Below, piece after piece: positions 1-5,676 of a DNA stretch of 6,274 bases (positions are counted from its first letter, which is position 1; every line of letters begins with the position of its first letter). The stretch is from an uncultured bacterium (GTDB lineage: Bacteria; Planctomycetota; DG-23; SLPQ01): contig CALMGO010000285.1 of NCBI GenBank assembly GCA_937863625.1, positions 1 to 6,274 on the forward strand, in the 5' to 3' direction. The notes beneath the pieces are model-generated. The model searched no databases, was not told the DNA's origin, and saw only the letters and a list, made by a program, of their open reading frames with translations. A program made the position numbers and the translations under genes.

Positions 1-417
1 GAACCGGTCCAGGAGTTCCTTTGCCCTGTCGACCGCCTCGGTGTGTTTGGACGCCCAACCGAAAATACTCTCTCTGATAAGCGCCGGCATGAGTACGTTT
101 TCCAGCGCGGTGAACTCGGGCAAAAGGTGGTAAAACTGAAACACGAAGCCAAAAAAGCGGTTCCTCACGATGTCCAGCCGGCCGCCTAACATCTTAGATA
201 TGTCCTCGCCTCTGTAAAGCACGGCCCCTTCATCTGGTGTGTCTATGCCGCCAAGAAGGTGTAGAAAAGTGCTTTTGCCGGAGCCGCTGGCTCCCTGGAT
301 GGAGAGCATTTCGCCCTGGGCGACGGCCATGTCCACGCCGTCAAGGACCTTCACATAGGTGTGGCCTTTGCCGTAGTGTTTTTTGACGCCTTTGACTTCG
401 AGGATGGGCTTATTCAT
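1..417 (-). CDS. lolD: Lipoprotein-releasing ABC transporter ATP-binding protein LolD (N-terminal 139 codons, cut by window edge)
   Basis: This is the ATPase of a Lol-type inner-membrane ABC transporter, which uses ATP to extract lipoproteins for delivery to the outer membrane. Reading the reverse strand from the ATG at 417, the frame is open to the left edge. It encodes 139 residues beginning MNKPILEVKGVKKHYG. A perfect Walker A, GASGSGKST, lies at about residues 42-50, and the Q-loop segment FVFQFYHLLPEF (Gln at about 94) matches the MacB/LolD/FtsE ATPase group. Walker B, the LSGGQ signature and the H-loop would lie beyond the edge. The family is usually about 225-235 residues, so about 60% is present. 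The start overlaps the end of the permease gene by 8 bases (ATGAATAA), and a GGAGG lies 9 bases upstream, inside the permease gene, so translation is probably coupled. The partner permease decides LolD over MacB or a generic ABC ATPase. Confidence 0.93.
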   Translation of the reverse strand, partial: MNKPILEVKGVKKHYGKGHTYVKVLDGVDMAVAQGEMLSIQGASGSGKSTFLHLLGGIDTPDEGAVLYRGEDISKMLGGRLDIVRNRFFGFVFQFYHLLPEFTALENVLMPALIRESIFGWASKHTEAVDRAKELLDRF

Positions 418-1726
418 AGCGGATGGCCTCCACGGGGTCGAGCCACGCCGCACGCACCGCAGGCAGGACGCTTGCGAAGAAACTCACCAGAAGCGCCGTC
501 GAGACGATGTAGAGATTGGTCCACCAGTTGAGTATGCGCGGTATGGCAGGCAGGTCGTAGACGTCCGGAGGGAAGGGCTGCCAGCCCGTATGCGCGTAGA
601 TAAACTGCTCTATCACGTCGAGGTTCTCGACGAATATCACTCCGATGCCAAGCCCTATCGCGGCGCCTATGAGGCCTATTGTGAGCCCGTAGACGAGGAA
701 GATGCCTGCTACGCCGCGTGCAGATGCACCCATCGCCCGCAGGATACCGATATCGCGGATCTTCTCCAATACTATCATCACCAGTATCGCGGATATGGCA
801 AAGCCCGCAACGACAAGAAAGAAAAACAGGATAAACGCCATCATCCTGCGTTCCATGTAGACGGCCATGAGAAAAGTCCTGCGCGACTCCTCCCACGTCT
901 TCAGGCTGTAATCATTCCACATTGACACGTCCGAGAGCGCCTCGCGGATGTGTGTCTTGGCCGCGGCTATGGTCTCGTCGTCATATTTGACAAGCGCTAT
1001 CGATACGCCGGAGATCGTATTCTCCGGAATGGACCTGAAGAGCCGGGCCTTTTCGATCGGCATGAAAAGGAGAGTCTCGTCGAGGGTGTTGAGCCCGGTT
1101 GAGACTATGTCCTCCACGCGCCCGACGATTTTCGAGCGTTCGTACTCAGGCGTGAACGTCAGAAGTTGAACTCTCATCCCGCGGTCGAGAGCCCCCCAGT
1201 CGGTCGTGGGAGTTCTTACGCCCGGAAACGCCGCCCCCGCAAGTCTCGCTCCCCCAATGAAGACGGTGTCTTCCCCGGCGCCTGCGTCGGGGTGCTCTTT
1301 GAAGTACTCACCGCCGTACTTTAGATGTTCTGCAAGCGGGAGGACTGCCGCTTCGCGGGCGTAGTCAAATCCCTTGAACGTCACGGTGATGTTATTCACG
1401 TATTCGTGGATGCCGTCGGGCGCGGGTGTCTTGGCGACTCCAAGTGCGAGGCCGCTTATATAGGGGCTGACGGCGGCGACTTCTTTGACGGCGGCAATCT
1501 TTGCGGTGAGTTCGTCGACGTTTCCGGAGAAGCCATACACGTCTCGAAACTCAAGCGTCATATCAGGCATGATGCCGCGTATCCGTGCGCGAAAGTCGGT
1601 TTCGAAACCTTCCATGACCGACATAACGACTACAAGCGCCATGACTCCCAGCGCCACTCCCGCGACAGGGAATATGGTGATTGTGCGTTTTCTGAGGTAT
1701 CTCAGGACCAACGCGAGTTTGAACAA
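410..1726 (-). CDS. lolC: LolC/LolE-family lipoprotein-releasing ABC permease
   Basis: This is the membrane subunit of the Lol transporter. It should release lipoproteins from the outer face of the inner membrane. From the chosen start it has 438 residues, a little longer than Escherichia coli LolC and LolE (about 400-414). It has the FtsX/MacB fold: TM1 at about residues 16-38, ending in VMSVMEGFE as in LolC/E; a large periplasmic domain at about 39-295; then TM2 (296-319), TM3 (336-367) and TM4 (404-424). The cytoplasmic EKIRDIGILRAMGAS at about 321-335 is the conserved coupling segment of the family, and the end reads LDPVEAIRYE. No ATG is available near the N-terminus. The TTG at 1726 gives MFKLALVLRYLRKRT, has GAGG 5 bases upstream, and sits about 30 bases after a promoter. 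Alternatives are GTG at 1732 and TTG at 1750; the latter would leave a leader of only about 5 bases. Only one permease is visible, so it may act as both LolC and LolE, as proposed for single-permease (LolF-type) systems. C versus E cannot be assigned. Confidence 0.92.
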   Translation of the reverse strand: MFKLALVLRYLRKRTITIFPVAGVALGVMALVVVMSVMEGFETDFRARIRGIMPDMTLEFRDVYGFSGNVDELTAKIAAVKEVAAVSPYISGLALGVAKTPAPDGIHEYVNNITVTFKGFDYAREAAVLPLAEHLKYGGEYFKEHPDAGAGEDTVFIGGARLAGAAFPGVRTPTTDWGALDRGMRVQLLTFTPEYERSKIVGRVEDIVSTGLNTLDETLLFMPIEKARLFRSIPENTISGVSIALVKYDDETIAAAKTHIREALSDVSMWNDYSLKTWEESRRTFLMAVYMERRMMAFILFFFLVVAGFAISAILVMIVLEKIRDIGILRAMGASARGVAGIFLVYGLTIGLIGAAIGLGIGVIFVENLDVIEQFIYAHTGWQPFPPDVYDLPAIPRILNWWTNLYIVSTALLVSFFASVLPAVRAAWLDPVEAIRYE

Positions 1727-1762
1727 AGCCACCTCACTTGTGACGGGCAAGGGCCGATGGAC

Positions 1763-1791
1763 ATTGTATGTACGCAGAGGCGCACTGTAAA
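1763..1791 (-). promoter_or_regulatory. Sigma70-type promoter for the lolCD operon
   Basis: Read on the minus strand, a -35 TTTACA (1786-1791, five of six consensus bases) is separated by exactly 17 bases from a -10 TACAAT (1763-1768, five of six). Transcription should begin near 1756, giving a leader of about 30 bases to the TTG at 1726. It lies in the gap between lysS and the permease gene, so the lol genes can be expressed independently of lysS read-through. The prediction rests on consensus match only. Confidence 0.6.
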
Positions 1792-1793
1792 GC

Positions 1794-1818
1794 GGCGCGA
1801 AAAGTCCTTTTTCGCGCC
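1794..1818. repeat. Perfect 25-base inverted repeat abutting the lol promoter
   Basis: Arms GGCGCGAAAA (1794-1803) and TTTTCGCGCC (1809-1818) are perfectly complementary over 10 bases around a 5-base loop. The repeat lies between the lysS stop and the lol promoter, 2 bases upstream of the -35. On the minus strand it is followed by GCTTTACAG rather than a U-run, and its AT pairs are at the tip, so it is a poor intrinsic terminator. It could be an operator, a protein-binding dyad, or an mRNA 3'-end stabilising hairpin for lysS. I see the structure; the role is unknown. Confidence 0.55.
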
Positions 1819-1837
1819 AAGAACACAGGAACCGTCG

Positions 1838-1852
1838 GGGCGAAAGTCGCCC
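1838..1852 (-). other. Small GC-rich hairpin just after lysS
   Basis: A perfect 6-bp stem (GGGCGA/TCGCCC) with a 3-base loop lies 9 bases past the lysS stop codon on the minus strand. No U-run follows. With the larger repeat at 1794-1818 it forms a tandem hairpin pair at the end of the lysS transcript, which could slow polymerase or protect the mRNA end. Six GC-rich pairs can occur by chance in DNA of this composition. Confidence 0.3.
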
Positions 1853-1861
1853 GCGTCGAGG

Positions 1862-3355
1862 TCAGCCGCCCAAGTCGTCGCCCTCGATAGAGGGATTAAG
1901 CACCTCTCCGGCCGCGCGTGTCGTATCGGCAGGCCTAAGAAGCGGGAAGAGTATCACCTCGCGTATGGAGCGGTTATCGGTCAGGAGCATCACGAGCCGG
2001 TCGATACCTATGCCGAGCCCGCCGGCCGGGGGCATGCCCTGTTCGAGCGCAAAGAGAAAATCCTCGTCCAGCTGCCCCGCCTGGTCGGCGCCCTCCAACT
2101 GAGACATGAAGCGCGACCTCTGCTCGACGGGGTCGTTGAGTTCGGTGTAGGCGTTGCCCATCTCCATGCCGGACACGAAAATCTCAAAGCGTTCGGCGAT
2201 GGCCGGGTCGCCTGTCTTCTGCTTTGTCAGCGGGCAAAGCGGCGTCGGATAGTCGTAGACAAAAGTCGGATTGACGAGATTCGGCTCGACGGCGGCCTCA
2301 AAGACATCCTGCACGATGAGTATGTGCGGTTTGGAACCGACGATGATGCCGAGGGATTCGGCGCGCGTCTTCACGGCGTCTTCATCAAACATCGAACACC
2401 CGGCGTGTTCCTCGAAGAGCTCGCGGTAAGTGCGGCGAGCCCAGGGACGCGCTACGTTTATCTCTCGCCCATCAAACTGCAGGCAATCGCCGACACCTGC
2501 GGCCTCGGCCGCCGCGGCGAATATGCCTTCGGAGATATCCATCATTCCGTTGTAATCGCTGTAGGCCTGGTAGAGCTCGAGCATCGTAAACTCGGGGTTG
2601 TGCTTGACCGATATCCCCTCGTTTCGGAAGTTGCGGTTGATCTCATAGACCCTCTCCATCCCGCCGACGAGGAGACGCTTGAGATAGAGCTCGGGCGCGA
2701 TGCGAAGAAAGAGGTCGATATCAAGCGTATTGTGATGAGTGACAAACGGCCGGGCCGCTGCGCCGGTAGCCAAGGGATGCATCATCGGCGTCTCGACCTC
2801 GAGAAAGCCCTGCCCATCGAGAAACCGCCTGATGGCCGACAGAATGGCCGTGCGCTTCTGGAATGTCTTCATCACGTCGTCATTTGCGATAAGGTCCACA
2901 TAGCGCCGGCGGTGCCGCGTCTCGACATCGGTAAGGCCGTGGAATTTTTCGGGAAGGGGCCTCAGCGCTTTGGTGAGGACGGTCATCTTGTCGGCGAAGA
3001 CGGTGATCTCGCCGCTTTTGGTCTTGTAGAGCCCGCCGGTAACGCCGATTATGTCGCCGATATCCAGAAGCGACGCGAGTTCATAGGCCTGGTCGCCGAG
3101 GCGGTTTTTCTGGAGGTAGACCTGCACGCGCCCGGTCCAGTCGCGTACGTCGAGAAAGGCGCTTTTGCCGTGGCCGCGAAACGCCATGATTCTTCCTGCG
3201 ACGGAGGTTTCCTTGCCTTCGTTGGCCTCGTCATAGATCTCGCGGGCCTGGTCAATCGACACCGCGCCGTCGTGGCGGCTGCCGTAGGGGTCTATGCCGA
3301 GTTCGCGCAGTTTCTCGGCCTTTGCGAGACGTTCATCAAAGAGTTTGTCTGACAT
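1862..3355 (-). CDS. lysS: Lysyl-tRNA synthetase, class II
   Basis: This cytoplasmic enzyme charges tRNA-Lys with lysine using ATP. The protein has 497 residues, the normal bacterial length (about 490-510). It carries an N-terminal OB-fold anticodon-binding domain at about residues 52-145 (starting SVAGRIMAFRGHGK). The class II core follows: motif 1 around GFLEVETPMM (183-192), motif 2 from RVYEINRNFRNEG to HNPEFTMLE (235-260), and motif 3 GLGIGIDRLVMLLT (446-459). Other diagnostic strings are ARPFVTHHN (201-209), LRIAPELYLKRL (217-228) and EMGNAYTELNDP (398-409), all typical of LysS. No key class II residue appears lost. The ATG at 3355 has a GGAAGG ribosome site 5 bases upstream and a promoter about 70 bases upstream, so the start is secure. 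Gaps flank it on both sides, so it is likely its own transcription unit, with possible read-through into lolCD. Confidence 0.97.
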   Translation of the reverse strand: MSDKLFDERLAKAEKLRELGIDPYGSRHDGAVSIDQAREIYDEANEGKETSVAGRIMAFRGHGKSAFLDVRDWTGRVQVYLQKNRLGDQAYELASLLDIGDIIGVTGGLYKTKSGEITVFADKMTVLTKALRPLPEKFHGLTDVETRHRRRYVDLIANDDVMKTFQKRTAILSAIRRFLDGQGFLEVETPMMHPLATGAAARPFVTHHNTLDIDLFLRIAPELYLKRLLVGGMERVYEINRNFRNEGISVKHNPEFTMLELYQAYSDYNGMMDISEGIFAAAAEAAGVGDCLQFDGREINVARPWARRTYRELFEEHAGCSMFDEDAVKTRAESLGIIVGSKPHILIVQDVFEAAVEPNLVNPTFVYDYPTPLCPLTKQKTGDPAIAERFEIFVSGMEMGNAYTELNDPVEQRSRFMSQLEGADQAGQLDEDFLFALEQGMPPAGGLGIGIDRLVMLLTDNRSIREVILFPLLRPADTTRAAGEVLNPSIEGDDLGG

Positions 3356-3387
3356 GACTGCCTTCCGCTGGGTAAAGAGGGGCTCAC

Positions 3388-3405
3388 ACCGGACACAAGT
3401 CCGGT
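3388..3405 (-). other. Hairpin in the lysS leader
   Basis: A perfect 7-bp stem, ACCGGAC pairing with GTCCGGT around a 4-base loop, falls inside the predicted leader of about 60 bases between the lysS promoter and its ATG. It ends about 20 bases upstream of the GGAAGG ribosome site and leaves that site free. No U-run follows, so it is not an intrinsic terminator. It may stabilise the leader or be incidental. It does not resemble a T-box, which would be far larger. Confidence 0.35.
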
Positions 3406-3410
3406 CTCCG

Positions 3411-3420
3411 AAAGCGCTTT
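3411..3420. repeat. Palindrome AAAGCGCTTT at the predicted lysS transcription start
   Basis: A perfect 10-base palindrome immediately follows the predicted lysS -10 element and covers the expected transcription start near 3414. A dyad at this position could be an operator that blocks initiation. A single 10-base palindrome is also expected by chance now and then, so the regulatory reading is tentative. Confidence 0.25.
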
Positions 3421-3449
3421 AGGTTACCAGCGCAGACGCGAACTGTCAA
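3421..3449 (-). promoter_or_regulatory. Sigma70-type promoter for lysS, extended -10
   Basis: On the minus strand a perfect -35 TTGACA (3444-3449) is followed after exactly 17 bases by TAACCT (3421-3426). The latter matches the -10 consensus at only three of six positions but is preceded by TG one base away, the extended -10 arrangement that compensates for a weak hexamer. The predicted start is near 3414, giving a leader of about 60 bases. The position between the MFS stop and lysS ATG fits. Evidence is consensus match only. Confidence 0.6.
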
Positions 3450-3466
3450 GAAAACGCAAGTTGCGT
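3448..3466 (-). terminator. Probable weak intrinsic terminator of the MFS gene
   Basis: About 20 bases beyond the MFS stop codon, the minus strand has a short stem ACGCA/TGCGT around a 3-base loop, running directly into TTTTCTTG. The stem is only 5 bp (a G-T pair could extend it) and the U-run is interrupted by C, so termination may be partial. Its U-run overlaps the first bases of the lysS -35 hexamer, so terminator and promoter are packed together. Confidence 0.4.
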
Positions 3467-3486
3467 CGGCGGAAGCAATTGAGCGT

Positions 3487-4803
3487 CTATGCCTGGCTGG
3501 CGCCTGCGTGAACGGCGGGTGCGGTCTCTTCGTTGTATTGCACACCGTGTGTCTCAGGCGCGAAGAAGGAGACGGCGAGCGATACCGACGCCAGCACCAC
3601 CATTCCGGCAAACATCACTCCGTAGGCTGCCGGAGGATAGACCATGTGCCCATTTACTTCGCGCGCGCCGCTCTCGAACCGATCGAGCACGAGCCCTGCC
3701 GCGGTGGAGGCCATCGCGACCGACACGTAGCAGGCGGCATTCAGGATGCTGATGGAAAACGCAGCAGTCGCGCGGGGTGACATCTCCTTTAAGAGCGACG
3801 TTGCGACGATGGCGGGGGAATTCGTCGCGCCGAGAACGACAAACGCCGCCGCAAACCACCAGGCCGGGAGGCCTGCGGCCATGCCCGCCGCCAGCATGGC
3901 CGATGCGAGGAGAACACCAGCGCTCGCGATGATGACAAAGGGCTTTCGCCTTTCGCCGGTGAGCTTCGGCAGAAAGCCGCCGACGGTGTAGCCCAGTGTT
4001 ACCGTCAGCAGCATCGCGCCGGTGACAAGCGCCGCCGCGCCCGAACCCATGCCGAGAAAGTCCTCGAGAAATTTCTTTCCGATGGTGACCTGCAGAACAT
4101 AGTAGATGCCGAAATTGATCGCCCCCGTAACAAGAAGCGGGTAGATCTCGCGCCTTTTGAGGAGGGCGAAAGCCGAGGCGAGGCTGAAACTCGGCCGGTG
4201 GCCGCTGGACTTGCGCACGCGTATGACGAGCACTGCCATGACCACGTACGCGGCCAGAGATAGAACCGCCGCTACGGCAAAAGACGCCCTCCATCCGTAT
4301 CTGCCCACCGCCAGCGCCAAGGGCGCGGTTGCCACGATGCCGCCGGAGTAGCCCACAAGGAGCAGCAAGCCCAGAAGCGGAGGGAAGAAGCGGGTCTCAA
4401 AAGTGTTGATAATCTGCTTTATGATGCAGATGTACATGAAACTCGCGCCGAGGCCGACGAGCGCTCTCGCGAGAAGCAGTGTTGTCATCGTGGGCGCAAA
4501 GGCGAAAAGAATCGAGCCGATTACCAAGAGCGCCGCTCCGACAAGGAGCATCCTGCCCGGGCCGAACCGGTCCGCGCCCGCGCCGATGAAGACCTGCATC
4601 CCGGCATATACATAAAGGAAAACGGCAGCGAGAGCCGTGACCGCGCTTGCAGACACGCCGAAGTCGGACTGAATCTCGTTGAACACCGTGCCGGGAATGC
4701 CGACGCGCTGGAAATTGGTGAAGAAATACAGACTTGCCATGGACGCGAAAACGGCCATTGCCATACGCTGTGAACGAAACCAACCGAAAAGCCCCGAAAA
4801 CAT
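3487..4803 (-). CDS. Major facilitator superfamily transporter, substrate unknown
   Basis: This is a 438-residue polytopic inner-membrane protein of the MFS, secondary carriers driven by ion gradients. Hydrophobic segments run almost continuously in two halves, consistent with 12 membrane helices. They are separated by a basic central cytoplasmic loop (VRKSSGHRPSF and LLKRREIYP), and the protein ends in a hydrophilic tail after SFFAPETHG. The loop between helices 2 and 3 carries MFS motif A as GADRFGPGR (about residues 76-84), and helix 4 begins LLARALVGLGASF (motif B-like arginine). Nothing identifies the substrate. The neighbours lysS and a divergent methyltransferase do not help. The frame stays open upstream to a TTG at 4926 and an ATG at 4860, but the extra 41 residues are hydrophilic and not MFS-like. 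The ATG at 4803 puts the first helix near the N-terminus as usual. Its ribosome site is only fair (AGGCGGG region), so the start is less certain than the identity. Confidence 0.85.
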   Translation of the reverse strand: MFSGLFGWFRSQRMAMAVFASMASLYFFTNFQRVGIPGTVFNEIQSDFGVSASAVTALAAVFLYVYAGMQVFIGAGADRFGPGRMLLVGAALLVIGSILFAFAPTMTTLLLARALVGLGASFMYICIIKQIINTFETRFFPPLLGLLLLVGYSGGIVATAPLALAVGRYGWRASFAVAAVLSLAAYVVMAVLVIRVRKSSGHRPSFSLASAFALLKRREIYPLLVTGAINFGIYYVLQVTIGKKFLEDFLGMGSGAAALVTGAMLLTVTLGYTVGGFLPKLTGERRKPFVIIASAGVLLASAMLAAGMAAGLPAWWFAAAFVVLGATNSPAIVATSLLKEMSPRATAAFSISILNAACYVSVAMASTAAGLVLDRFESGAREVNGHMVYPPAAYGVMFAGMVVLASVSLAVSFFAPETHGVQYNEETAPAVHAGASQA

Positions 4804-4858
4804 GTCCGCCCGCCTGAAATCCGCGACCGGGCGTTTTGGCCGCCCGCAAGAGACGTGC

Positions 4859-4886
4859 ATCTTACACGGCGTGTCGGCGGCTACAA
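4859..4886 (-). promoter_or_regulatory. Possible promoter for the MFS gene
   Basis: On the minus strand TTGTAG (4881-4886, three of six consensus bases) is followed after 16 bases by TAAGAT (4859-4864, four of six). It would start transcription near 4852, about 50 bases before the ATG at 4803, and would exclude the longer upstream starts. The match is mediocre and other weak combinations are possible. Confidence 0.3.
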
Positions 4887-4952
4887 GGGGCAGGGTCTCT
4901 ATTGATAGATGCGCAGCGTGCGCCAAGTTCTCGGACTTCGCTCAGGCGGACG

Positions 4953-4976
4953 CGACGTGAAGTAGAGAGCACGTCG
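4953..4976. repeat. Inverted repeat CGACGTG-N10-CACGTCG in the divergent intergenic region
   Basis: Two perfect 7-base arms (4953-4959 and 4970-4976) flank a 10-base AG-rich spacer. The repeat lies between the divergent MFS and methyltransferase genes, about 55 bases upstream of the methyltransferase ATG. Half-sites are 17 bases apart centre to centre. That suits a dimeric DNA-binding regulator or a stem-loop in a methyltransferase leader. No regulator gene is visible in the window. I did not find a convincing promoter for the methyltransferase anywhere in 4810-5020. Confidence 0.35.
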
Positions 4977-4999
4977 GCGTACTGCCGATAACGGGTTCT

Positions 5000-5020
5000 G
5001 GGAGGTTTATGAGGCTGTGA
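5000..5020 (+). other. Three-codon upstream ORF with its own Shine-Dalgarno, before the methyltransferase
   Basis: GGGAGG (5000-5005) lies 3 bases before an ATG (5009-5011) that reads ATG AGG CTG TGA, encoding Met-Arg-Leu and then stopping at 5018-5020. The stop overlaps the GAGGT ribosome site (5019-5023) of the methyltransferase gene, and the mini-ORF is in the same frame as that gene, 7 codons upstream. It could load ribosomes for re-initiation or compete with the main start. The SD-to-ATG spacing of 3 bases is short, so function is uncertain. Confidence 0.3.
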
Positions 5021-5029
5021 GGTCCTTAC

Positions 5030-5671
5030 ATGGACAAGTTCAATCTCGACTATGTTGAAATGATGCTGCCGTGTCTGGAAGGCGTAAAGACGGTGCTCGA
5101 CGTCGGGGCTCTGGACGTAAACGGCACGCCGAAGCCGCTCGTCACCTCGCGGGGCCTCGCGTACACGGGCGCGGACATCGAGGCAGGGCGCGGGGTTGAC
5201 GTGGTGGTGGACATCACGGCGGACGCTGCGGTGGTGGACAAAGCGTTTTCCGGTCGGCGCTTTGACCTCGTGATGACGCTCAACGCACTTGAACACATCT
5301 TCGAGCCGCTCAAGGCGCTTGACAATATGCTCAATCTTGTCCGTGCGGGAGGGTATCTCCTTGTCGTTGCGCCATGCGTCTGGGAGCCGCATGCATGGCC
5401 GTCGGATTACTACCGGCTGCTGCCGGATTTCTTTACTAGGTACGCTGCGACGAGGGGCATTGAGGTGCTGGAGGGGTCTATGCATCTTTCGGCGCGCGAC
5501 ACGGGGAAGTTCTCATCCGACCTCACGGTCTTTCCGGAAGAGGCGCCTATAAGGCATGACGGGTATATCACGAGGAAACTGGCTCATTTCGCGCGACGCC
5601 TCGTGTCAGGCGGCCTCAAAGAATCCTGGCCGCGCACGTCAATAAACGTCACGTTCCGCCGCAACGGCTGA
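5030..5671 (+). CDS. Class I SAM-dependent methyltransferase, possibly for a surface glycan or related envelope substrate
   Basis: This 213-residue soluble protein has the Rossmann-type layout of class I methyltransferases (Methyltransf_11-like). Motif I is VLDVGALDVNGT at about residues 22-33, the glycine-rich SAM-binding loop. An acidic strand-2 end follows, YTGADIEAG (45-53), where D49 or E51 would contact the SAM ribose. Then comes FDLVMTLNALEHI (78-90, motif IV region) and the post-motif strand AGGYLLVVAPCVWEPHAW (106-123). The DVGxxDVNGT form of motif I and the W-P-S-D-Y-Y-R-L segment (123-130) are familiar to me from methyltransferases near glycan biosynthesis genes, but this is recollection, not a search. 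The ATG at 5030 has GAGGT 6 bases upstream. It is the only plus-strand gene here, divergent from the MFS gene and convergent with a glycosyltransferase. The substrate cannot be read from sequence; O-, N- or C-methylation are all possible. Confidence 0.85.
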   Translation: MDKFNLDYVEMMLPCLEGVKTVLDVGALDVNGTPKPLVTSRGLAYTGADIEAGRGVDVVVDITADAAVVDKAFSGRRFDLVMTLNALEHIFEPLKALDNMLNLVRAGGYLLVVAPCVWEPHAWPSDYYRLLPDFFTRYAATRGIEVLEGSMHLSARDTGKFSSDLTVFPEEAPIRHDGYITRKLAHFARRLVSGGLKESWPRTSINVTFRRNG

Positions 5672-5676
5672 TTGAC

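Noticed and set aside
383..925. A 180-codon plus-strand frame opposite the C-terminal part of the permease.
   Set aside because: Low-complexity, charge-rich translation with no motif, fully antisense to conserved membrane helices of the permease.
1794..1818. Reading the 25-base palindrome as a rho-independent terminator for lysS.
   Set aside because: Neither strand has a U-run after the stem; the T-run is inside the stem, and AT pairs are at the loop end. Kept as a repeat of unknown role instead.
1325..3352. A 675-codon open frame on the plus strand opposite lysS and part of the permease gene.
   Set aside because: It lies antisense to two clearly homologous genes. Its translation has no recognisable domain and is rich in H, R, G and D as expected for a shadow of GC-rich coding DNA. 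It arises from codon bias on the opposite strand.
3554..4294. A 246-codon minus-strand frame inside the MFS gene.
   Set aside because: It overlaps the MFS frame on the same strand, while the MFS frame has clear helices and motif A. The alternative is arginine-, histidine- and glycine-rich noise.
4911..4923. Short dyad GCGCA-GCG-TGCGC upstream of the MFS gene.
   Set aside because: Five-base GC-only arms are expected often by chance in DNA of this composition.
4804..4926. N-terminal extension of the MFS protein to TTG 4926 or ATG 4860.
   Set aside because: The extra residues are hydrophilic, unlike MFS N-termini, and neither upstream start has a ribosome site. A possible promoter lies across this stretch.
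4862..5485. A 207-codon minus-strand frame opposite the methyltransferase.
   Set aside because: The plus-strand methyltransferase has SAM-binding motifs and a good ribosome site. The antisense frame is histidine- and arginine-rich without motifs.
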